A stretch of DNA of 64,000 bases. It comes from Bacteroidaceae bacterium. Its GTDB lineage: Bacteria > Bacteroidota > Bacteroidia > Bacteroidales > Bacteroidaceae. Positions 1-8,947 of the stretch are shown here, one piece after another. The DNA lies in the NCBI GenBank assembly GCA_017429525.1, contig JAFROT010000032.1, forward strand, positions 1 through 64,000. The letters run 5' to 3'. Within the stretch, counting starts at the first letter, position 1, and each line of letters begins with the position of its first letter. A program made the translations under genes and the position numbers. The notes under the pieces were generated by a model. It saw nothing but the letters and a program-made list of their open reading frames with translations. It did not search any database and had not been told where the DNA came from.

Positions 1-218
1 GCCTGAGATTTAATTATGTCGAATTCGGCACAATTAAAATTCGGATTCATCAGCCGCTCCCATATTCCAAGGAACTCTATGGTGTTGCGATTGCGTAGCC
101 AGTTAGAGAAGAAGAACTCACCATCTTTAGCCTTCAACATGTCTGTCAGGCTGATGTAGTCATCTTCATTCTGCTTAATGACCGTTATCTGCGTATTCTG
201 TACTGTTATCTTTGCCAT
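1..218 (-). CDS. KilA-N domain protein (5' part, cut by window edge)
   Basis: A minus-strand frame opens with ATG at 218-216 and stays open to the window edge, giving about 72 residues. It reads ISLTDMLKAKDGE, then FFFSNWLRNRNTIEFLGIWE, then a MNPNFN stretch. This matches the start of the KilA-N domain, a DNA-binding fold found in phage KilA/Ant-type proteins and in many Bacteroidales chromosomal proteins. A Bacteroides-type -7 box (TAACTTTG on the minus strand, 249-256) lies 31 bp upstream of the ATG, but the -33 element is poor. The role is unknown; a phage-derived or defence-associated DNA-binding protein is the usual guess. The family call is fairly sure; nothing can be said about the missing C-terminal part. 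Confidence 0.75.
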   Translation of the reverse strand, partial: MAKITVQNTQITVIKQNEDDYISLTDMLKAKDGEFFFSNWLRNRNTIEFLGIWERLMNPNFNCAEFDIIKSQ

Positions 219-1019
219 ATTGTCTGCTGTTTTACAAACTTTGCGGTGCAAAGTTACAACTTTTCCACCAATTACAGATAACTTGCCATATCAAATAAGG
301 TGAAGAAGGCGTTTTTTACCGCATTTTGGCATCAAAACGTCACTTACAACTTTCTTTTCCCTACTTTTTTGATTCACTTTGTACCAAAGATTACCTGTCT
401 GGCGACACAAAAACATTGGTACGATTGACAATCAAAATTCCGTGTCCTAAGTTGACTTTGAATTATTAACCGTCGTTGAATCCCAGATACTTAGAACAGC
501 CGAGATACAACGGCGGTACAACTGACCCAATTTTGATGCATTTTCTTTTCTCTTTTGACTGGCAAAAAGTCTTGTCTTTGCTCACCAAAGTTGCCAAAAG
601 CACAAAATGCTCCAAAATTAAAAGTTAAACAATCTTAACGAATTGTTAAATCTTGTCTGTTTTTTTGATATAAAAACTACTCAATCTAATGCCCGAATCA
701 GCAAATCGCAGATTGCACTTTTTTGTACCTTTCAGCTTCGTGGTATATTTGTTTCTATCTGTATTACAAATACTTACAAAATTCCAAAACACTTTCACAT
801 GGAGTATGCTAAATGAAAACATGCATCCGAAACGATTCACATCGCGTTTCAGATGCATGCTTTTCTTTACTCCTGTTGCCCCAGCATAATAGATTAAGCA
901 GATTTCATGGATTGCATCTTCTAAGGCGTCGGGGGGATGTTCGTCGACTTTTCTTTATTTGTGCTTTAGGACGAATGCTGAGCTGACATAAGTCCTGATG
1001 ACCGATTCGCTGTAAGAAA
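219..1019. other. 800-bp gap without a convincing protein gene
   Basis: This AT-rich stretch lies between the KilA-N gene and the LolA-like gene. I see no long open frame with good codon use. Three things are visible: a 30-codon open frame at 536-628 on the plus strand (sequence start MHFLFSFDWQKV), which is weak evidence for a gene; a promoter-like TATATTTG at 744-751; and a strong hairpin at 820-859 followed by a T-rich run. The last two could delimit a short RNA. Confidence 0.4.
818..868. terminator. strong hairpin terminator, probably bidirectional
   Basis: Arms at 820-834 (CATGCATCCGAAACG) and 845-859 (CGTTTCAGATGCATG) pair over about 15 bp with one G-T pair. TTTTCTTT follows on the plus strand and TTTTCATTT on the minus strand. 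It could end the LolA-like transcript, whose stop codon is 150 bp away on the minus strand, or a short plus-strand RNA starting near 757. Confidence 0.6.
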
Positions 1020-1649
1020 TCATCTCAGATCGATGACCTCCACGTTGGGAAAATCCTTCTGTGGGAAAGTGAAGGTAGAGGCGGGCAGCGAAAGACGGTT
1101 CTTGAACGACAGGATGGCGAGTCGCAACCAGTCGCCGTCCTTCTTGGCACGTAGGCAGAGTGGGGTATAGGTGCCTTGTTCTACATCGACGTAAATCTCT
1201 GAGAATGGTGCCTTTTTGTTCTTTGCCTTTAAGTGGACCTCGAAGGTCGGCTTTCCGCGCAGGCTCGATTTCCTCAAGCCAAACTTGTAGCCCTTCTTGT
1301 AGATACCGATGAGCGTGGCTGGGTTCATGGCTGCCTGTTCCTCCTCGGTGGGGGTGCTGACGTTGACCTCATCGCTACCCGCCATCATATTCCATTGGGT
1401 CGTCCCGTCGTACCAAGTGGTCATTTCATCCGTAATCATTTTGTATTTACGTCCGCTCAGGAGCATCGTCCCCGATGCCTCACCTTCGGGAGTCGTACCT
1501 TTGAACTGAGTGGCTTTGAACTGCGCTCTCACGTCACCCGATGCGGTGAGGCGAGCAGCCGCTTTGTCGAGAATCTCACGTGCGTTCTGTCCGTAGGCCG
1601 TGAGTTGTCCTGCAAGTAGCAGGCAGAGTAGAATCAAATGTTTTCGCAT
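1020..1649 (-). CDS. LolA-like outer-membrane lipoprotein carrier protein
   Basis: A 209-residue secreted protein. The start is taken at MRKHLILLCLLLAGQ because this begins a clean signal peptide ending near AYG-Q; the upstream in-frame ATG (1700) would add a polar stretch before it. The mature part shows LolA-type features: a short helical start (AREILDKAAARL), then GTMLLSGRKYKM and TTWYDGTTQWNM, a beta-rich pattern typical of the half-barrel that holds lipoprotein acyl chains in the periplasm. The family moves lipoproteins from the inner to the outer membrane. A TATCTTTG -7 box (minus strand, 1671-1678) with TTG 21 bp upstream forms a good Bacteroides-type promoter. It is divergent from the ABC-F gene. 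Confidence in the fold is good; which Lol paralogue it is remains open. Confidence 0.75.
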   Translation of the reverse strand: MRKHLILLCLLLAGQLTAYGQNAREILDKAAARLTASGDVRAQFKATQFKGTTPEGEASGTMLLSGRKYKMITDEMTTWYDGTTQWNMMAGSDEVNVSTPTEEEQAAMNPATLIGIYKKGYKFGLRKSSLRGKPTFEVHLKAKNKKAPFSEIYVDVEQGTYTPLCLRAKKDGDWLRLAILSFKNRLSLPASTFTFPQKDFPNVEVIDLR

Positions 1650-1670
1650 AGATGTTATATTATTGCGTTG

Positions 1671-1702
1671 CAAAGATAGCCTATCACGATGAAACAGCAC
1701 AA
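1671..1702 (-). promoter_or_regulatory. promoter of the LolA-like gene
   Basis: On the minus strand TTG (1702-1700), 21 nt, TATCTTTG (1678-1671) match the Bacteroides -33/-7 consensus. The box lies 22 bp before the chosen start codon, which supports the MRKHL start. Confidence 0.6.
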
Positions 1703-1710
1703 TAGTCTAA

Positions 1711-3417
<1,707 letters not shown>

Positions 3418-3502
3418 CGTGCGGGGCCCGCTCGCACAAACGTGAAAGAATAGTCATTTATGCAACGTCAAAAGTGGACATAATTATTAATTAATAAGAG
3501 AG

Positions 3503-3536
3503 GGCAGCGCCTGTCATGGACGTTGCCTTTCTTTTT
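3503..3536 (+). terminator. terminator after the ABC-F gene
   Basis: GGCAGCG (3503-3509) pairs with CGTTGCC (3521-3527) around an 11-nt loop, followed by TTTCTTTTT. It lies about 85 bp after the ABC-F stop and just before the 22-bp repeat array. Confidence 0.55.
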
Positions 3537-3560
3537 GAAATGAACAATTGCGCAGATTAA

Positions 3561-3706
3561 CACATACGGTCGCGCATGCCAACACATATGGTCGTGCAGG
3601 CTAACACATATGGTCGTGCAGGCTTACACATATGGTCGCGTAGGCCAACACATATGGTCGCGTAGGCCAACACATACGGTCGCGCAGTCCAACACATATA
3701 TATGTA
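3561..3706 (+). repeat. 22-bp tandem repeat array 1
   Basis: Six full units start at 3561, 3583, 3605, 3627, 3649 and 3671, each exactly 22 bp, with partial units on both sides. The shared core is CACATAYGGTCGYGYAGGCC. Two units (3627 and 3649) are identical. There are no spacers, so it is not a CRISPR. 22 is not a multiple of 3 and no sensible protein is encoded. A related unit occurs in the opposite orientation in the array near 44.55 kb. It sits between the ABC-F terminator and the grpE promoter. Confidence 0.9.
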
Positions 3707-3774
3707 ATAATGGGCGCTCGTAAAACGATAATGGGGCGCCGGATATGAAAAATGTGCGATGACAAGAGAAATCA

Positions 3775-3790
3775 TGGCACGTTTTTTGCT
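3775..3790 (+). promoter_or_regulatory. sigma-54 (-24/-12) promoter of grpE-dnaJ
   Basis: TGGCACGTTTTTTGCT matches the sigma-54 consensus TGGCACRNNNNTTGCW at every defined position, with GG and GC 10 nt apart. The predicted transcript start is near 3801, 22 nt before the grpE ATG. I see no TAnnTTTG box in the same interval. Use by RpoN is inferred. Confidence 0.7.
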
Positions 3791-3822
3791 GAGATTAGGT
3801 CAAACTATAAATCATTAATATT

Positions 3823-4464
3823 ATGGCAGAAGAATTGAAAGATAAAGAAGAAATTCTCGTGGACGGAATGGACACTAAGTCTACAGAGAATGTAGAAGGC
3901 GCAGAGAACGTCGAAGGCGCTGCGAATGTGGAATCCAAAGACAATGGGAGTGTAGAAGATGGGAATGCATCCGAAGATGTGGCTCTCGATGGCGATGACG
4001 AGCAGACGCCCGAACAGCTGCTGGCGTTGGCGCGTGCTGAGATCGAGGAACTGAAGACGCAAGCCCTGTACAGGCAGGCAGAATTCGAGAACTATCGTCG
4101 TCGTACGATCAAGGAGAAGGCTGACCTCGTGCTAAACGGCTCTAAGTCAGCCGTTACGGCTCTTCTTCCTATCGTGGATGACTTGGAGCGTGCTCTGCCC
4201 TCGATGAAGAAGGCTGATGACGTGGCTGCTGTAGCTGAGGGCGTGGAGCTCATCTACCAGAAGTTTCTGAAAGCGCTTGCAGGCCTCGGCGTTAAGCAGA
4301 TAGAGACCGAAGGCAAGGACTTCGATGTAGACCTTCATGAGGCTATTGCGCAAGTGCCAGGCGTCCCCGACGAGCAGAAAGGGCGCGTCATCGATTGCGT
4401 CGAGAAAGGCTATACGCTCAACGACCATGTCATCCGTCACGCCAAAGTGGCAGTCGGGATGTAA
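3823..4464 (+). CDS. grpE: GrpE, nucleotide exchange factor of DnaK
   Basis: 213 residues. GrpE releases ADP from DnaK in the Hsp70 cycle, in the cytoplasm. The first 65 residues are acidic and low in complexity, with repeated NVEGA/NVESK units. The dimerising coiled coil follows (EIEELKTQALYRQAEFENY, about 80-98), then the head with DFDVDLHEAIAQVP and the near-C-terminal KGYTLNDHVIRHAKV, which is the family signature. Immediately upstream is the sigma-54 type promoter at 3775. dnaJ follows after 154 bp on the same strand, so the two are probably co-transcribed. The N-terminal acidic repeat is longer than in many GrpE proteins but unremarkable. Confidence 0.95.
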   Translation: MAEELKDKEEILVDGMDTKSTENVEGAENVEGAANVESKDNGSVEDGNASEDVALDGDDEQTPEQLLALARAEIEELKTQALYRQAEFENYRRRTIKEKADLVLNGSKSAVTALLPIVDDLERALPSMKKADDVAAVAEGVELIYQKFLKALAGLGVKQIETEGKDFDVDLHEAIAQVPGVPDEQKGRVIDCVEKGYTLNDHVIRHAKVAVGM

Positions 4465-4618
4465 CTCTGTCGCATCGCGCAAAGAGAGTCTAATGTAGTT
4501 CTGACGGGTATTGATGATACCTTCTACGGCAGACACGCCGTGATTACTTAAGCGGCAAACTCTTTACTTGCAATTCCCATTAAACTATAAGTCTTAATCC
4601 CTAAACAAAAGACTACAG

Positions 4619-5818
4619 ATGGATCAGAAACGAGATTACTATGAGGTCCTTGGCGTCGCAAAGAATGCTACAGAGCAGGAGATAAAAGCGGCGTACAAGA
4701 AAATGGCCATCAAATATCACCCCGACCGTCAGGGCGACAAGTCCGAGGCCGAGAAAAAAGAGGCTGAAGCCAAATTCAAGGAGGCGGCCGAAGCCTATGA
4801 CGTGCTGCATGATCCGCAGAAGCGCCAGCGTTATGACCAGTTTGGCTTTGCCGGTGTTGGCGGTGCTGCTGGCGGCGGCTACCAGAACATGTCGATGGAC
4901 GACATTTTCTCGCAGTTCGGCGACATCTTCTCCGACCTGTTTGGAGGTGGTGCCTCCTTCGGCGGCGGTTTTGGCGGCTTCGGCGGTTTTGGCGGCGGAC
5001 GCGGCCAGCGTAAGCCTATGCACAAAGGCGGCGACCTGCGCCTGAAAGTGCGCCTTACGCTGAAAGAGTGCGCCACGGGTGTCACCAAGAAGTTTAAAGT
5101 CAAGAAGAAAGTCACCTGCAACCATTGTCACGGCAGTGGTACGGAGAACGGCAGTGGCGACACGCAGACCTGCAACACGTGCCACGGAAGCGGCTACGTA
5201 CTGCGCTCACAGCGCTCCGTCTTCGGCATGATGCAGACCCAAAGCGTCTGTCCCGACTGTCAGGGCGAAGGCACCATCATGAAGAATAAATGCCATCTCT
5301 GCGGCGGCACGGGTGTTGTCACGGGCGAGGAAGTCGTTGAAGTGAAGATACCCGCAGGCGTACAGGACGGGATGGTGCTGAATGTGCCAGGCAAGGGCGA
5401 TGCGGCCATCCGCAATGGTGTACCGGGTGACATCCAGGTGTTTATTGAGGTGGAGCAGGACAAGAACTTTATCCGTCAGGACAACGACCTCATCTACAAC
5501 CTGCTCATCGACGTGCCTACGGCAGCCCTTGGTGGAACCGTCGAAGTGCCTACGCTCGACGGCAAGGTGAAGATGAAGGTTGACCCCGGGACACAACCCG
5601 GCAAAGTACTGCGCTTGCGTGGCAAGGGCTTTCCGGCCTTGCAGGGATACGGCTACGGAACGGGCGACCTGATCGTCAACATCTCTGTCTATATCCCTGA
5701 GACCCTCTCGCGCGAAGAGAAGCAGGCTCTCGAGAAGATGCAACAGAGCGATAACTTCCGCCCAAGCCAGAGTTCCAAGAACAATTTCTTCAACCGCTTT
5801 AAGCAGATGTTTGACTAA
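4619..5818 (+). CDS. dnaJ: DnaJ, Hsp40 co-chaperone
   Basis: 399 residues, the full length for a type I DnaJ. The J domain (1-75) has [20 protein letters not shown] and the HPD motif (KYHPDRQ) that stimulates DnaK ATPase. A Gly/Phe-rich linker follows (about 80-125, [13 protein letters not shown]). The zinc domain has all four CxxCxGxG repeats: [24 protein letters not shown] and CHLCGGTG. The C-terminal substrate-binding domains include [16 protein letters not shown] and [21 protein letters not shown]. It lies downstream of grpE, and its stop overlaps the folC start by one base (TAATG), so folC is probably co-transcribed. Confidence 0.97.
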   Translation: MDQKRDYYEVLGVAKNATEQEIKAAYKKMAIKYHPDRQGDKSEAEKKEAEAKFKEAAEAYDVLHDPQKRQRYDQFGFAGVGGAAGGGYQNMSMDDIFSQFGDIFSDLFGGGASFGGGFGGFGGFGGGRGQRKPMHKGGDLRLKVRLTLKECATGVTKKFKVKKKVTCNHCHGSGTENGSGDTQTCNTCHGSGYVLRSQRSVFGMMQTQSVCPDCQGEGTIMKNKCHLCGGTGVVTGEEVVEVKIPAGVQDGMVLNVPGKGDAAIRNGVPGDIQVFIEVEQDKNFIRQDNDLIYNLLIDVPTAALGGTVEVPTLDGKVKMKVDPGTQPGKVLRLRGKGFPALQGYGYGTGDLIVNISVYIPETLSREEKQALEKMQQSDNFRPSQSSKNNFFNRFKQMFD

Positions 5819-7101
5819 TGGATTACCAGTCTGTCATTTCTTATCTCTATCACGCAGCCCCAATGTTTTCGAACATCGGGGCTGGTGCCTATAAGGAGGG
5901 CCTCTCGACAACGCACGCCCTTGATGAGCATTTTGGCCATCCCCATCACCTCTATCGTACCATCCATGTGGCTGGCACCAATGGAAAGGGCAGCGTCTCC
6001 TCGACGCTGGCTGCCATTCTGCAAGCGGCTGGACTGCGAGTGGGGCTCTACACGTCGCCGCACCTCATGGACTTCCGTGAGCGTATTCGCGTGGATGGCA
6101 AGATGATTCCTGAGCAACGAGTCATCGATTTCGTGGAGCAGGAACGCGCTTTTTTCGAGCCGCTATGTCCTTCGTTCTTCGAACTGACTACAGCTTTGGC
6201 TTTCAAGTACTTCGCAGAGCAAGAGGTCGATGTGGCTGTCGTGGAGGTTGGTCTCGGCGGACGGTTGGATTGCACCAACATCATCTCGCCTGACTTGGCC
6301 GTCATCACGAACATCAGCTTCGACCATCAGCAGTTCCTGGGCGATACGCTTCCGCTGATAGCTGCTGAGAAAGCAGGGATCATCAAGGAGGGAGTGCCAG
6401 TTGTCATCGGCGAGACTAACGCCCATGCCGACGTGCGCGAGGTGTTCGCGAGCAAGGCACAAGCGAAAGCCTGCAGCATTCGTTTTGCTGACGAGGAAGA
6501 GCATGCTCCCATCCCCTTCCAACTGAAGGGCGAGTACCAGCGTGCTAACCTGCAGACGGTTCTGTGTGCGCTCTCCGAACTCCGCAAGCAGCCTTTCTAT
6601 GCAACTTGTCTGACCGATAACGCAATCGCCTATGGCGCAGCTCATGTGATGGAACTGACAGGTCTCCAAGGTCGTTGGCAACAACTGAGGGAGCGGCCTA
6701 CAATGGTCTGTGATGCGGGTCACAATGCCGCAGGCATCGCTTACGTGGCCCATCAGTTGCAGGGCGAACTGGACCGCCTTCGTCGGCAAGGGAGTGGGCA
6801 GATGCGCATCGTCTTCGGAATGGTAGGAGATAAGGATTATCACCGTGCTGCCCAACTGCTCGGCGGTCTGCAGGGCGATTTGAGTTTCTATGTGACGCAA
6901 CCCTCGTGCGCGCGCGCATTGAATAAAGATGTGTTGTCGGCAGAACTGGCCGCTTCAGGACGTCCCATTGCCAGCTATCCGTCGGTCATGGAGGCAACCG
7001 ATGCGGCTCTGACCGAAGCTGCGGCCGACGATTTCATCTTCGTAGGCGGTTCTTGTTACGTTGTGGCCGACCTCTTGTCGGGGATGGCTCAGCGGGCTTA
7101 G
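5818..7101 (+). CDS. folC: FolC, dihydrofolate/folylpolyglutamate synthase
   Basis: 427 residues. FolC adds Glu to dihydropteroate and then further Glu residues to reduced folates. The N-terminal P-loop is GTNGKGSVSSTLAAIL (about 53-68), followed by GLYTSPHLMDFRERIRVDG, the family signature. VVEVGLGGRLDCTNII and ITNISFDHQQFLGDTL supply the Mg/ATP site. The C-terminal domain has the Mur-ligase-like DAGHN motif. Translation is probably coupled to dnaJ, because the ATG shares a base with the dnaJ stop. The pairing of a chaperone with a folate gene is odd in function but fits a simple run-on operon. Confidence 0.93.
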   Translation: MDYQSVISYLYHAAPMFSNIGAGAYKEGLSTTHALDEHFGHPHHLYRTIHVAGTNGKGSVSSTLAAILQAAGLRVGLYTSPHLMDFRERIRVDGKMIPEQRVIDFVEQERAFFEPLCPSFFELTTALAFKYFAEQEVDVAVVEVGLGGRLDCTNIISPDLAVITNISFDHQQFLGDTLPLIAAEKAGIIKEGVPVVIGETNAHADVREVFASKAQAKACSIRFADEEEHAPIPFQLKGEYQRANLQTVLCALSELRKQPFYATCLTDNAIAYGAAHVMELTGLQGRWQQLRERPTMVCDAGHNAAGIAYVAHQLQGELDRLRRQGSGQMRIVFGMVGDKDYHRAAQLLGGLQGDLSFYVTQPSCARALNKDVLSAELAASGRPIASYPSVMEATDAALTEAAADDFIFVGGSCYVVADLLSGMAQRA

Positions 7102-7148
7102 CAGAAGCGGATGCTCAATTTTGCAAGCCCATCGCAACTTTTTCCGCT

Positions 7149-8738
7149 TCAGATGAGGAAGGGAATCTCCATTGTTACAGCTTCGTCATAGCCATAGAGG
7201 TCGGGGTAGAACTCCATATTCCCGCTAATGGGGTTGGGGAAGGCTGTGAAATACGTGATGAAAACTGGCACGTTAGGCTTCACTCCGTGGTAGTTTAGCA
7301 GGCGGTAGGGGCGCGGTTCGTCGGCATGCTCGGTCAGGTAGTCGCGCCCTTGATCCGTCTCAGGCGCGAGATCCATCGAGATCCGCAATTTATCCATCGT
7401 CCATTCGTCGGCATCGGGCAGTAGGAACTGCGCCAGTTCAAAAGGCTTCTCGACACGGATACAGCCGTGGGAGAGGGCTCGCCGTTCGCGCTGGAAAGCC
7501 GCGCGATTGGACGTATCGTGAAGGAAGACTGCGAACTCATTGGGGAAACGAAAAATGATGCGTCCCAATGAGTTGCGTGCTCCTCCCTCCTGGCTGATGC
7601 GCAGACGTCCTGAAGCCAGTTGTTCGGCTGTGACGGAGGCGGCTCGCAACGTATCGCCCGTAGACCGATTGATGATATGGTAGCGATTGCGAGCGAAGTA
7701 GGCGGCATCGCCAGCGTGGCGGACGATGTCAGTCCTGACGATGTTCTGCGGAATAATCCAGGCAGGATTGACGTTGAAATGAGTGATGGCGCTATGCAAG
7801 AGCGGTGTCTTGGTGGACGTGGCGCCAAAGCAGATGCGCATCGTCAGTATGGTATCGTCGCTGATGGCCCACAGCTGTTGGGCGGGCAGGTTGACGATGA
7901 CGCGTCGGCCCTCGTCAGCCGGTTGAGCCATCTGCCAGCGGCAACGTTCCAAGTTGACTGCCAATGTGTGACGCTGTTGTGGGTCAGTCGTCTGCCTGAG
8001 CTGCTCCTGGAGCCGATGGTAGAGTGGTGACTGCGGTACGGAAGCGCAGGCGTAATTCATTCGGTCGGTCGATGTCAGCGCGTCGATAGCCTGATCGTAG
8101 TCGGGCGCTTTCACCTTGTAGTCAAAGAGTCGCAGGTAACCCCGTTCTTCCTTGAACTCGAGACGGTTCAAGAGCCTGTCGGGGCGAACGAATCCATAGC
8201 GCATGCCCGTAGCGAAGCGGACGTAGGCCTTAGAGAGATGGTAGTCGAGACGCATAAGGACCTCATTGATGTTGACGCCCAGGGAGTCGAATGCTAGCTG
8301 GCGTACGATGCTGAGGTCGTAGGCAATCTCAGGCACGAAGAAGGCCGAACTGTCCAGTCCGCCGGCCGGCACCTCGCGTCGCAGCAGCGCCAGGAGTGAG
8401 TCGGCATAAGCGCACAAGCCCATGTGCGTAAACCATAATGGGACATCGGTAAAACAAGACGCTTCGGCGTAGCGATGTCGCACCTTAGACTCGGCCAGCC
8501 AATGGGAGGTGTCGGCAGCAAGCGTCTGGCGAAGGCAGTCCTCCATGGCTGCCGTGTCGAGGGCATAGACATATCGACCGAATTCCGACAAATCGGCCTC
8601 TGATGGCCCGTGGTCGCAACTTCCCAGCGTCAAAGCCGCTGTCCACAACCCGACAGCTGCGGCTGCGAGCGATGTCAGGAACTGTCGCGAGCGCCGATAA
8701 CGTATTGTTGCTGAGTGGTAAAGTGCTGTAAGAGTCAT
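7149..8738 (-). CDS. L,D-transpeptidase (YkuD fold), predicted lipoprotein
   Basis: 529 residues. The N-terminus has a basic start, a hydrophobic run and LTLGSC, a lipobox that predicts lipid attachment at the Cys. The C-terminal half carries the YkuD catalytic signature SHGCIRV (about 423-429), preceded by FLHDTSN. The Cys of HGC is the nucleophile that exchanges peptidoglycan stem peptides to form 3-3 links or attach proteins. The length and long N-terminal helical domain resemble the YcbB/LdtD type, not the short LDTs. A perfect promoter (TTTG, 20 nt, TATTTTTG; 8792-8761 on the minus strand) lies just upstream. It is convergent with folC, whose stop is 48 bp away. Confidence 0.88.
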   Translation of the reverse strand: MTLTALYHSATIRYRRSRQFLTSLAAAAVGLWTAALTLGSCDHGPSEADLSEFGRYVYALDTAAMEDCLRQTLAADTSHWLAESKVRHRYAEASCFTDVPLWFTHMGLCAYADSLLALLRREVPAGGLDSSAFFVPEIAYDLSIVRQLAFDSLGVNINEVLMRLDYHLSKAYVRFATGMRYGFVRPDRLLNRLEFKEERGYLRLFDYKVKAPDYDQAIDALTSTDRMNYACASVPQSPLYHRLQEQLRQTTDPQQRHTLAVNLERCRWQMAQPADEGRRVIVNLPAQQLWAISDDTILTMRICFGATSTKTPLLHSAITHFNVNPAWIIPQNIVRTDIVRHAGDAAYFARNRYHIINRSTGDTLRAASVTAEQLASGRLRISQEGGARNSLGRIIFRFPNEFAVFLHDTSNRAAFQRERRALSHGCIRVEKPFELAQFLLPDADEWTMDKLRISMDLAPETDQGRDYLTEHADEPRPYRLLNYHGVKPNVPVFITYFTAFPNPISGNMEFYPDLYGYDEAVTMEIPFLI

Positions 8739-8760
8739 CTCTGATCAACAAATTCTGCTG

Positions 8761-8792
8761 CAAAAATACTCAGAAAAGGTTGTCTATGCAAA
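8761..8792 (-). promoter_or_regulatory. promoter of the L,D-transpeptidase gene
   Basis: On the minus strand TTTG (8792-8789), a 20-nt spacer and TATTTTTG (8768-8761) match the Bacteroides consensus. The predicted transcript start is near 8757, about 20 nt before the start codon. Confidence 0.7.
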
Positions 8793-8880
8793 TTTATCTT
8801 CACAAAAAAGTGATTCTCCTCGGAAAAAGAAACTGAACACTTGTCAGCCCGTAGCGACGAATTGGCGGTTATGCGCGCTT

Positions 8881-8896
8881 TGGCATAGCTTTTGCT
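8881..8896 (+). promoter_or_regulatory. sigma-54 (-24/-12) promoter of htpG
   Basis: TGGCATAGCTTTTGCT matches TGGCACRNNNNTTGCW except for T at the sixth base, and the GG-to-GC spacing is the required 10 nt. The predicted start is near 8906, giving a 41-nt leader to the ATG at 8948. No TAnnTTTG box is seen close by. It is the second such site in the window in front of a chaperone gene. Confidence 0.65.
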
Positions 8897-8947
8897 TGAA
8901 AAAGGCAGATACATCAAATTAATAATCCAATCAAAACACATACAATT

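Noticed and set aside
646..889. Two overlapping open frames of 66-70 codons in the first gap
   Set aside because: They lie on both strands of the same AT-rich stretch and over the terminator hairpin. Composition is random.
3561..3706. Possible CRISPR array
   Set aside because: The units follow one another without spacers at a fixed 22-bp step, and no cas gene is near. It is a plain tandem array.
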